Source: an uncultured Ruminococcus sp. | GTDB taxonomy: Bacteria; Bacillota; Clostridia; Oscillospirales; Ruminococcaceae | Direction: 5' to 3' | Length of the DNA: 7,623 nt | Assembly (NCBI GenBank): GCA_910579835.1 | Contig: CAJTWQ010000066.1 | Span: forward strand, 1-7,623 | Part shown: positions 1 to 6,783 of the stretch, in pieces | Numbering within the stretch: the first letter of the stretch is position 1 | How the letters are laid out: the number at the start of each line of letters is the position of its first letter | Translations under genes and position numbers: made by a program | Notes under the pieces: model-generated | What the model was told of the DNA's origin: nothing | Seen by the model: only the letters and a program-made list of their open reading frames with translations | Database searches by the model: none

Positions 1-13
1 GGAATATGTACTT

Positions 14-1051
14 ATGCTGACCGCAACAGCGATGATAATACTTTGGGTGGTCATATGCTGTGTGATAGGCAAAACGCAGATAACCAATTCGGTCAAGGCA
101 CAGATAAATATCAAAAAAAGAAAAATAGCGGAAGAAAATGAGAAGCTTGAATTAAAGCTTGCAGACCTTTCTGAGATAGGCAAGGGAGACGGAAAAAGAG
201 CCGAACGGATACGTAAAAGCAGCGCTAAAAAAACTGCCGGGATCCGAAAGGAGCTTGATGCGTTGAAAAACGGAAAAGCCGGGCTTTTTAATGTTATACC
301 GTCATCGGGATACGTTCTTTTTTCCGCGAATATCATAACTGCCGACAGCAAGCTTTTTCAGGATCTGAAAAAAAAGAGCGAGATGCTTTACGGCAGACCC
401 GGAGCTGCGGGGAACGCTGCATATATGATAGCTTTTGCTGTTTCATATGCATATCTTTCGTTCGCTTTGGCGCTGATGATAATGTCTGTAATGTCCGTTA
501 TGGGAAGAGGCAGCGACGGAATAATAATTTCGATGGCATTGCTTTTAATTGCTGTTGTTCTTTGTTATCTTCCGTTTGACGAGTTAAAGGAGAAAACCGA
601 TAAAAGGCAGGCGGACATATCCTCTCAGTTTCCGAACGTTATATCCAAAATGGCGCTTCTCGTTAATTCGGGAATGGAGGTCGCCAGGGCGTGGGAGCTT
701 GTTTCAGAGAAGGGCAGGGGCGTACTGTATACTGAAATGCGGAAAGTCATCGATGAAATGAACAATAATATAAGCCCCCATATTGTTTATACCAATTTTA
801 TGAACAACTGCAGCAATAAATATACAACCAAGCTGGCAACATCTATTTTACAGAATCTCTCAAAGGGAAATTCTGAGATCGGTACTGTGTTTACGCAGCT
901 TGCAGACGAAAGCTGGGCTGAAAAAAAACACAACGCCAAAAGGCTGGGAGAGCTGGCTCAGGGTAAACTTATGGTACCTACTCTCCTGATGTTTGCAGGA
1001 ATTATGGCTCTTGTTATGGTTCCTATTGCAATGAACATGGGCTCATTCTGA
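14..1051 (+). CDS. tadC: Tad secretion platform protein, T2SSF domain (TadC-like), 5' end uncertain
   Basis: Probable polytopic inner-membrane platform protein of a Tad pilus machine, where such proteins couple the TadA ATPase to pilin extrusion. From M14 it has 345 residues. I see a first membrane segment at about 5-19, a long charged and probably helical cytosolic stretch at about 25-90, two membrane segments at about 134-162 and 169-187, a T2SSF-type helical region at about 205-310 (FPNVISKMALLVNSGMEVAR is the typical start) and a last membrane segment at about 319-341. It sits 25 bp before a pilin-like gene, the usual place of TadC; TadB is the alternative, since the two are paralogous. 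The start is uncertain: the frame stays open to base 2 (codons for EYVL), and base 1 is a G that could end an ATG just outside the window. The GGAA at 1-4 is a poorly spaced ribosome site for M14. Confidence 0.78.
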   Translation: MLTATAMIILWVVICCVIGKTQITNSVKAQINIKKRKIAEENEKLELKLADLSEIGKGDGKRAERIRKSSAKKTAGIRKELDALKNGKAGLFNVIPSSGYVLFSANIITADSKLFQDLKKKSEMLYGRPGAAGNAAYMIAFAVSYAYLSFALALMIMSVMSVMGRGSDGIIISMALLLIAVVLCYLPFDELKEKTDKRQADISSQFPNVISKMALLVNSGMEVARAWELVSEKGRGVLYTEMRKVIDEMNNNISPHIVYTNFMNNCSNKYTTKLATSILQNLSKGNSEIGTVFTQLADESWAEKKHNAKRLGELAQGKLMVPTLLMFAGIMALVMVPIAMNMGSF

Positions 1052-1061
1052 TAGAAAATAG

Positions 1062-1070
1062 AAAGGGGGA
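1062..1070 (+). promoter_or_regulatory. Strong ribosome binding site of the pilin gene
   Basis: A purine run AAAGGGGGA lies 6 bases before the ATG at 1077. It is among the strongest Shine-Dalgarno-like sequences in the window, which fits a highly translated major pilin. Confidence 0.7.
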
Positions 1071-1076
1071 GAAAGT

Positions 1077-1325
1077 ATGACTAATCTTGCGCAAAAGGCT
1101 AACAAACTTGCGCTTAAAGCGTATGTCAAGGCTGATATTGCAAAGGACAGGGCAAAGAGGGAGCTTTCCGAGCTTTCAGGCAATGAATTCGGCGTTTCCG
1201 GTATTGTCGTTTCCTTGATACTTATTGCTATAGCTATAGCTCTGGCAGTTGTTTTCAGAGAAAAGATTTCAGAATTTATGGATAAGGTATTCGGTAACGC
1301 TGACAAAACGCTTGAGGAAATATAA
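1077..1325 (+). CDS. flp: Flp1-like type IVb pilin candidate
   Basis: An 82-residue protein with one membrane helix at about 41-60 (GIVVSLILIAIAIALAVVF) followed by a short amphipathic tail (REKISEFMDKVFGN). This matches the build of Firmicute Flp1-like pilins, whose tail often resembles FKDQ-x-FV-x-x-F. Its place between the TadC-like gene and the TadE-like gene is the usual Flp position. Two things are odd. The N-terminal leader is long (about 35 residues) and rich in Lys, Ala and Glu. The processing site is also not canonical: cleavage after G35 would put Val, not Glu, at +5, and the Glu-Phe pair at 37-38 lacks a Gly at the right distance. It could instead be an unprocessed single-pass membrane protein of the machine. 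The call as pilin rests on context, size and tail. Confidence 0.65.
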   Translation: MTNLAQKANKLALKAYVKADIAKDRAKRELSELSGNEFGVSGIVVSLILIAIAIALAVVFREKISEFMDKVFGNADKTLEEI

Positions 1326-1385
1326 GGGTTTTGCGATTTTATGCCTATGCAGTTGTTTTTATGCCGGCAGGGCTGTTTGAATCCG

Positions 1386-1408
1386 CGCAGGTGAAAGCTT
1401 CGCCTGCG
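1386..1408 (+). other. Stem-loop downstream of the pilin gene
   Basis: CGCAGGTGAA pairs with TTCGCCTGCG: ten base pairs including one G-U, around a three-base loop, and one further G-U is possible at 1385/1409. No T-run follows, so it is not a standard intrinsic terminator. Lying 60 bases after the pilin stop codon, it could protect the 3' end of a processed pilin transcript or weaken read-through. That role is inference; the pairing is seen directly. Confidence 0.6.
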
Positions 1409-1467
1409 TCATTGAGACAGTTTGGTAATCTTTATTGCAGTTTATCGGTAATTTGTTTGATATGCCG

Positions 1468-1474
1468 AAAGGAG
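1468..1474 (+). promoter_or_regulatory. Ribosome binding site of first TadE-like gene
   Basis: AAAGGAG lies 7 bases before the ATG at 1482. It fixes that start and excludes the longer overlapping frame that opens at 1331. Confidence 0.75.
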
Positions 1475-1481
1475 CGTTTTA

Positions 1482-2174
1482 ATGAAGAATTTTTTCAAGG
1501 ATCAGCGCGGCGCGTTTCTTATTGTAGAGGCGGCTATAGTCTATCCTGTAATGCTTATAATGATAATGATACTGCTTTTTTACAGCATGATACTGACTAT
1601 GAAAGCGAATATGCAGTCAGCTCTTGAAACTGCTCTTATATATTACAAAAGAGAACTTACGGATACATATGTAGGATTTATGGACGATCTTGAAAATAAC
1701 AGGGTAAGCGCGACTGAATATACAAGAGTAGTTGCTCCTGCGGGTTACAGTAATATATACAAACAGCTTATAAATGAAGTCGCTTCAAATCCGGACACGG
1801 AAAAGTTTGAAAAAATGTTTTTTAACAATTATCGGTTCCTTAATTTTTCTTCAGGGAAAAAAGGAAGTACGTTTAACAGTTCGGGAATAACGGTGAATCT
1901 TGATTCAACAACAAATTTTATAATTTATCGGGAACTTAATGCTGCTGCGGAACAGACGATAACGCTTCCGTTTATTAAAGGAATGTTTGGAATAAATAAT
2001 GAACTGAAACTGAAAGCCAACGCGAAAATAGTTGTAAACGACAGCGTTTCTGTAATGAGAATTACCGACGTTGTGGATTATGTTATCATCAAAACAGGGT
2101 TCAATGAAAAGCTTGATTCGCTGTTCGGCGAAAATATAAATAAATTTTTGAATTTTTTAAATGGACAGATTTAG
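1482..2174 (+). CDS. tadE: TadE-like pseudopilin (first copy)
   Basis: A 230-residue protein with a short basic leader (MKNFFKDQRG), a glycine at 10 and a hydrophobic helix at about 17-39 that contains the EAAIVYPV pattern typical of TadE-family proteins. The remaining ~190 residues should be outside the membrane; they include an LPF motif near the C-terminal third, as Clostridial TadE-like proteins often do. TadE and TadF are minor pseudopilins trimmed by the Tad prepilin peptidase and needed for pilus assembly. In this protein the conserved Glu is E16, the +6 position after G10 rather than the usual +5, so processing may differ or use another register. The gene is followed at 12 bp by the large DUF5702-like gene, whose ribosome site overlaps this gene's TAG stop. 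Confidence 0.8.
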   Translation: MKNFFKDQRGAFLIVEAAIVYPVMLIMIMILLFYSMILTMKANMQSALETALIYYKRELTDTYVGFMDDLENNRVSATEYTRVVAPAGYSNIYKQLINEVASNPDTEKFEKMFFNNYRFLNFSSGKKGSTFNSSGITVNLDSTTNFIIYRELNAAAEQTITLPFIKGMFGINNELKLKANAKIVVNDSVSVMRITDVVDYVIIKTGFNEKLDSLFGENINKFLNFLNGQI

Positions 2175-2186
2175 GGGAATTATAAA

Positions 2187-5100
2187 ATGGAAATACACAA
2201 AAAGTATGAGGAAATTAAATTTTTCCTTGAAGAAAATACAAGGGGCGGAGTGACCGTTTTTATATGTTTGGTACTTATTCCTGTAATGATGTTTACGGGA
2301 TTAATGACCGATCTTGCAAGGATAAAGCTTTTTCACTCAGAGGCTGCCGGAGCGGCGGACGGATATGCGGATGCGGTACTCAGCCAATATGATGAACTGC
2401 TTTACAATGTTTACGGGCTTCTTTCAATTACTCAGGACGAGGAGGGCTTGAAGGCTCTTGAAGTAATAAAGGAGTATATGCAGAGCGCATATGACCCTTC
2501 AAGTGCCGGAAAGGTAACGAATGCTTCTCAGTCGGACCTTAAATATATTCCGGATAATATTGTTTTTATTGGAATGAATAATGCGGATATGAGCAATTTA
2601 TGGGCGCCTTACGGCAATACGCAAATGACCCTCGGCAGAGAGATCGACCAAAGCGGCAGTAATGGTGCAAATCTTTCAAATAAGTATATTTTTTCAAACC
2701 AGGTATGCGACTACATGAAAGTGATAGGTCCTGTGGATCTTGCCTGGAACGGGCTTACCGACGCAATAGACAGCGGCAACAAAACCAAGGAAAACGCCGA
2801 GATGATGAATGAAAGAAAAGAAGTTGACAATCTGTACAACGATCTTGACGGAAAGCTTAAAAATCTGTATAATGCGGTTGACAGTCTGAACGGACTGAAT
2901 GAATGGGAGGTTCCCCAAAATGCAGTGAGTTACGCCTGCAGCTTCAATGATATGTATAACGCACTGTATGCAAACTACGTTAAGCTTGCGGGCGGAACAG
3001 CGTATTCAATAAGCGAAAACGAAGACAGCTGTGTATTGGGCGATCTTTTTAATAAAGCAATAAATGAACTTCAAAATGATGAGGACGGAGGCGTAAACAC
3101 CGAACTGTTCAATACGTGGGTGAGCGAGATCAACAGCGGAAGCGTCAGCGGAAACAATTACTTATATGAGATCTGCCGAATCAGAGCGGAGATTACTGCG
3201 GATTCCGCCGCAAGGATAGAAAATTATGAAAATCCGTGTACGGGCACCTTATATAATATTAAAGAAGTCGTATCCAATTCTTCAGGGCTCAGACGAACGT
3301 ATGCCTTTAAAAGCATCATTGAAGAGCACAGAGCCGAAATAAATAGAAAGTTTGATGCATTGCATGATAATCTCAACAACGGTTTGCTTCCGTTTTTTCT
3401 TAACAGTGTGGTCACTGTTTTGGGCGGCGGGGAGAACCTTATGGGATTTCAGACGGACGGCATAAATTCCGTTGCAGCGGAGGCTGAAAGCAAACGCGGT
3501 AATTTTGTAAATAAATGCAGGGAAAAAGAAGGCGTACCGGACGGCGACGGCAACTATACCAATCCTATGGCTCACGGTCTGGCAGAGGAATACAGCTTTA
3601 CCGAAGAGGGCGCGGAAGAAATGAAGTTCGTGGGCGAGTTTAACTATAACTGGCTTAAAGATAAATATCAGAACAACTTTACTTTTCTTCAAAAGCTTGA
3701 CGAATATATTACTGCCGACCGCAATTATTTAAACGCAAAGTTTGACGATCTTGAAAACGATATATTTAGTGAAGAAGGGCATACCACTCTGGTAAAATAT
3801 CTTGACAGTAAAATAGCTGATTTGGAATCATATGCGAACGGCGGTTTGAACGCGGACTCAGTAAAGTGGAGATACGATTACAGCAGCAATGTTTCCTCCG
3901 TGTCCGACAGCAGTAATTTGACATATTCCAACCTCGACAGCGTCAAGGCTCGTTTGGCATACGACAATGTCGAATGGTTCGATATAACGTCTTCGGAAAG
4001 AAAAAGCGGCGATCCTGATTTCCCTAAATTGTGGGGGATATTGGAGAAGTGGTATAGCTCCGGCGGTAAAAGCGAGCAGGCGGAAGCAAAAACGACGCAT
4101 TACAAAGAGCTTTTGAAAAAACTTAAAAAATCCATAACTGACAGAGGAGACGCCGGAAAAGAGCTCATTGAAAAATTTAATGACGTAAGTATCCCGAATT
4201 GTATAAATGTCAGTGACAAAAACGACTCCGCGCCTGACCAAAGCGTCGCGTCTCTTTTTGGAGACGAAGGTAATTTTGACACTACTATTAAGACAGAAAG
4301 CAATGCGAGAAATTCGGATTACTACATTACAAAGCTTTTGATGATGGATTATGACTGGAATTTCTTTACCGATGCAACATATGGAAAGCATCCTGACGAT
4401 AACGGTAAAAATAAGCTCCGTGGGAAAAGTCTTAAAGGCGAGGAACTGACGGAAAAAACCAATTATTTGCTTCGCAGACTGGAAGACAACTCTTTGGCGG
4501 GAGCAGAGCTTGAATATATTTATTGGGGCAACAGAGACGCTCAGAAAAATATCAAAGCTGTAAGAAATCAGATCATGGTTATCAGAGCTGTTGAAAATTT
4601 TGCCAGTACCTACACTATTAAAGAGATCAACGAAGCGATCAATGCGATCCGTTCAGCTCTTTCCGGAATACCGATTGCCGCGCTGATAGTCCCTCCCCTG
4701 ATAAGAGCCGCTGTCGCTATGGCGGAAACCTACTTTGATCTTCAAGCTCTGTATGAGGGAAAAAGCATTGCCCTTTATAAATCCAAGCTTTCTCATTTGA
4801 CTATTCTTAACGATCCGGAAACTAAAAAAATACTTGATGAAATGTTTACCTCCGAAGAAGGCAAGCAATCCCCGCTGGCCAAAAAAGGCGGAGGAGATGA
4901 CAGCGATAAACCCATTGAGTTTAACTACAGTCAGTTTGTTATATTGGTTACAATGCTGTTCTGCGATACAAGCACGATAATACAACGAACGCAGGATCTT
5001 GTGGAGCTTAATATCAATCACAGGCTTGGGGTAAAAATGGCAAGCGACAAGTCTGACGATCTTAAGTTTAGATTGAGCAAAGCTTCTGTTGCGGTAAAGT

Positions 5101-5240
5101 CAACCTGCAAAATCGACAAAATGAATCTGTTGATTTTAGGCGGAGTTTTTAACAGTGAATCGGTGGACGGATACATCAGTGAGGACAAGCTTGATGTTCT
5201 TGAAGACGGATTTTCATATACTGTGTACCGATCGTATTAA
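2187..5240 (+). CDS. Large DUF5702/TadG-like surface protein of the Tad locus
   Basis: A 1017-residue protein with an N-terminal membrane helix at about 21-40, opened by GGVTVFICL, then DLARIKLFHSEAAGAADG and SQYDELLYNVYGLL. This G-x-x-TVF start and the YD-x-x-L-x-x-x-YGL pattern are what I know from DUF5702 proteins of Firmicute Tad loci. The C-terminal part also fits: about 912-960 carries FNYSQFVILVTMLF and a TQDLVELNIN stretch like the family's conserved end. Another hydrophobic stretch lies at about 828-845. The middle (about 100-800) is hydrophilic, rich in Asn, Asp, Ser and Tyr, with probable helical parts, and matches nothing I recognise. The protein is probably exported and membrane-anchored. 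TadG-like roles as a tip, base or adhesive component are inference. AGGGGA at 2173-2178 supports the ATG at 2187. Confidence 0.77.
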   Translation: MEIHKKYEEIKFFLEENTRGGVTVFICLVLIPVMMFTGLMTDLARIKLFHSEAAGAADGYADAVLSQYDELLYNVYGLLSITQDEEGLKALEVIKEYMQSAYDPSSAGKVTNASQSDLKYIPDNIVFIGMNNADMSNLWAPYGNTQMTLGREIDQSGSNGANLSNKYIFSNQVCDYMKVIGPVDLAWNGLTDAIDSGNKTKENAEMMNERKEVDNLYNDLDGKLKNLYNAVDSLNGLNEWEVPQNAVSYACSFNDMYNALYANYVKLAGGTAYSISENEDSCVLGDLFNKAINELQNDEDGGVNTELFNTWVSEINSGSVSGNNYLYEICRIRAEITADSAARIENYENPCTGTLYNIKEVVSNSSGLRRTYAFKSIIEEHRAEINRKFDALHDNLNNGLLPFFLNSVVTVLGGGENLMGFQTDGINSVAAEAESKRGNFVNKCREKEGVPDGDGNYTNPMAHGLAEEYSFTEEGAEEMKFVGEFNYNWLKDKYQNNFTFLQKLDEYITADRNYLNAKFDDLENDIFSEEGHTTLVKYLDSKIADLESYANGGLNADSVKWRYDYSSNVSSVSDSSNLTYSNLDSVKARLAYDNVEWFDITSSERKSGDPDFPKLWGILEKWYSSGGKSEQAEAKTTHYKELLKKLKKSITDRGDAGKELIEKFNDVSIPNCINVSDKNDSAPDQSVASLFGDEGNFDTTIKTESNARNSDYYITKLLMMDYDWNFFTDATYGKHPDDNGKNKLRGKSLKGEELTEKTNYLLRRLEDNSLAGAELEYIYWGNRDAQKNIKAVRNQIMVIRAVENFASTYTIKEINEAINAIRSALSGIPIAALIVPPLIRAAVAMAETYFDLQALYEGKSIALYKSKLSHLTILNDPETKKILDEMFTSEEGKQSPLAKKGGGDDSDKPIEFNYSQFVILVTMLFCDTSTIIQRTQDLVELNINHRLGVKMASDKSDDLKFRLSKASVAVKSTCKIDKMNLLILGGVFNSESVDGYISEDKLDVLEDGFSYTVYRSY

Positions 5241-5245
5241 AGGAG
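5239..5245 (+). promoter_or_regulatory. Ribosome binding site that sets the start of the second TadE-like gene
   Basis: AAAGGAG overlaps the TAA stop of the large gene (5238-5240) and lies 8 bases before the ATG at 5254. It favours 5254 over the in-frame upstream ATG at 5155, which has no comparable site and would overlap the preceding gene by 86 bases. Confidence 0.8.
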
Positions 5246-5253
5246 CGGCTGTT

Positions 5254-6084
5254 ATGAAAAATGATGAAAACGGTGCAATGTTTATTGAGGCGGCATTTGT
5301 ACTGCCGGTATTTATGATAGCCGTGCTGTCGTTTGTCTCTTTTATTTCGCTGTATATCGTTCATTCAAAGGTACAGTACGCAATAATGCAGACTGCGAAT
5401 GAAACGGCGGTATACTCATATTTTTACAGCTATTTTACTTTGAGAGATGTAAACAGTAAGCTGCAGCAGGTAAACAACGATAATATGCAGTTGACCGATA
5501 ATGCTGTCGGAAACATGATTAATATTGTAAATACTTGTTCGTCTGCATTAAGTTCTCTTTCCGCAGATATTTCAGATATTAAAAACGGAAATTTTGATAT
5601 GAGCGGCGCAGGCGGAAAAATAGACGGATACAAAAGTGACTGGAATACTATAACAAATGATGCAAATGCAATAGACGGCTATATAGATACTGTATGTGAA
5701 AATCCAAAGGTAATAGTCAGCTGGCTGCTGGGATATCTTACAAATTCCGCAGCGGAAAACGGGAAAAAGGCTTTTGGGGCATATGTGATATATCCGGCTC
5801 TTACGTATAAATATCTTGGCTACGATTCCCAAGATGACGGCAGCAAGGAGGAATTTCTCAGCCGTATCGGCATATCAAATCTTAATTTTACGGGCTCCGA
5901 TCTGCTTCCCCAAATCGAGGGAAATAAATCGCTTAATAACCGTGTTGTAGACGTTGTGGCAACATATGACTATACGCTTCCATTCAGTATTCTTCCTAAG
6001 GAGGCAAGTACATTTCATATTGTTCAAAGGGCGGTCAGCCTGAGCTGGGGCGACGGGGACGATACTTATAAATATCCTGATTGA
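5254..6084 (+). CDS. TadE-like pseudopilin (second copy)
   Basis: A 276-residue protein from the ATG at 5254. The leader is only MKNDENG; G7 is followed by AMFIEAAFVLPVF, with E12 at +5, the normal type IV prepilin spacing. The helix spans about 13-36 and the TadE-type region continues to about residue 55. The exported part has low-complexity Asn/Asp/Ser stretches at about 60-150. It ends with LPF (242-244) and a VQRAVSLSW block (257-265) that resembles the conserved C-terminal end of Clostridial TadE-like proteins. Of the pilin-like proteins here it has the best peptidase site. It lies 13 bp after the large gene and 17 bp before the peptidase. TadF is an alternative name; I cannot separate TadE from TadF by eye. 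Confidence 0.82.
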   Translation: MKNDENGAMFIEAAFVLPVFMIAVLSFVSFISLYIVHSKVQYAIMQTANETAVYSYFYSYFTLRDVNSKLQQVNNDNMQLTDNAVGNMINIVNTCSSALSSLSADISDIKNGNFDMSGAGGKIDGYKSDWNTITNDANAIDGYIDTVCENPKVIVSWLLGYLTNSAAENGKKAFGAYVIYPALTYKYLGYDSQDDGSKEEFLSRIGISNLNFTGSDLLPQIEGNKSLNNRVVDVVATYDYTLPFSILPKEASTFHIVQRAVSLSWGDGDDTYKYPD

Positions 6085-6089
6085 TTTTT

Positions 6090-6093
6090 GGAG
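6090..6093 (+). promoter_or_regulatory. Ribosome binding site that sets the peptidase start
   Basis: GGAG lies 8 bases before the ATG at 6102. A TTG at 6081, overlapping the TGA stop of the previous gene, would add seven residues but has no Shine-Dalgarno sequence before it. Confidence 0.6.
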
Positions 6094-6101
6094 TATACTG
6101 T

Positions 6102-6749
6102 ATGAAAACTTTTATTATAATTACAGCGTTTCTTATTTATTATTTTTTGCTGCATTTATGGGTGTTCAGTATATACAGAGAGAGTTCTCCGGATTTTCCG
6201 CAGTGTCTGTTTTTTAACAATAAAACAGCTACAGCTGCGGGGTGTACCGGTATTGCCGGAATGGCGCTGAGCTTTGCCTGGGGCGTTCAGCCGGATATCA
6301 GGCTTATGCTGCTCTATTATGCGGGAATACTTATGCTTTCGGTTCTTACCGTTACTGACCTTAAAGAGAAGCGCATACCGAATGGTGTATTGCTTATAAT
6401 GCTCGGAGCATGGGCGGTATATATTTTGATAAACATGGCAGTTGATATTAATGCTGCGCTTCGAATAGCTGTAATGTCAATAAGCGGTATGATATTTAAC
6501 GGCGTTGTGTTTGTTATTGGCTATTATCTTACAAAAAAGAAACTCGGAGGCGGAGACGTCAAACTTGCCGCTGTTCTCGGACTGTTTTTTACTATTGAAA
6601 GATCTTTCGGCGTGCTGCTTTACGGTTTGATTTTGTGCAGCTTGTTTTCCGGTGTGATGCTCATATTAAAAAAGGCTAAAGCGGACACCCAGATTCCGCT
6701 TTGTCCGTTTTTATTTGCAGGGGCGCTTATAATGCTCCAGATAAACTGA
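6102..6749 (+). CDS. tadV: A24-family prepilin peptidase (TadV/CpaA-like)
   Basis: A 215-residue polytopic aspartic peptidase that should cut the leaders of the pilin and TadE-like proteins at the cytoplasmic face of the membrane. Both catalytic motifs are present: TDLKEKRIPN with D86, and GGGDVK with D152 and K154. The C-terminal IPLCPFLFAGALI (about 198-210) is the usual IPFGPFLALGA motif with a Gly-to-Cys change. Hydrophobic segments lie at about 3-23, 47-60, 66-85, 95-114, 118-143, 153-163, 168-189 and 202-214. The short form without the N-terminal cysteine-rich methyltransferase domain of PilD is typical of Tad peptidases (TadV/CpaA). It follows its likely substrates in the same operon. 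Confidence 0.92.
   Translation: MKTFIIITAFLIYYFLLHLWVFSIYRESSPDFPQCLFFNNKTATAAGCTGIAGMALSFAWGVQPDIRLMLLYYAGILMLSVLTVTDLKEKRIPNGVLLIMLGAWAVYILINMAVDINAALRIAVMSISGMIFNGVVFVIGYYLTKKKLGGGDVKLAAVLGLFFTIERSFGVLLYGLILCSLFSGVMLILKKAKADTQIPLCPFLFAGALIMLQIN
6678..6711 (+). terminator. Possible terminator-like hairpin inside the 3' end of the peptidase gene
   Basis: Two alternative stems can form. AAAGCGGA (6678-6685) pairs with TCCGCTTT (6695-6702). Alternatively AAAGCGGACA (6678-6687) pairs with TGTCCGTTTT (6702-6711) with one G-U. A T-rich stretch (TTTTTATTT, 6708-6716) follows. It lies within codons for the conserved end of the peptidase, so chance is a real explanation; the downstream gene would be affected if it works. 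Confidence 0.25.
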
Positions 6750-6783
6750 AAATAAATCTGAGGTTTGCGAAAGGATAAAGCAT

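Larger units (their letters stand above)
1326..1481 (+). other. Intergenic leader between pilin and tadE-like genes
   Basis: This 156-base gap is by far the largest in the gene block. It contains one strong hairpin (1386-1408) and the ribosome site of the next gene, and no convincing promoter. A frame open from a TTG at 1331 runs into the tadE-like gene in another frame, but it has no ribosome site and no recognisable product. Confidence 0.6.

Noticed and set aside
1227..1240. Perfect 14-bp palindrome GCTATAGCTATAGC
   Set aside because: It lies in the membrane helix codons for an Ile-Ala repeat, which produces the palindrome; there is no second copy or operator context.
1435..1463. Possible promoter TTGCAG, 17-base spacer, TGATAT before the first TadE-like gene
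   Set aside because: Both boxes are weak matches, so an internal promoter is not supported by sequence alone.
1331..1627. 98-codon frame from a TTG start spanning the pilin-tadE gap
   Set aside because: No ribosome site at its start, no recognisable product, and it overlaps a well-supported TadE-like gene in another frame.
3282..4391. Long minus-strand frames (136 and 177 codons) inside the large gene
   Set aside because: They are antisense to a continuous coding frame with family features, lack ribosome sites and show no domain pattern.
5155..5253. Upstream start that would lengthen the second TadE-like protein by 33 residues
   Set aside because: It would overlap the large gene and put a non-leader sequence before the pilin-like start; the AAAGGAG at 5239 supports 5254.
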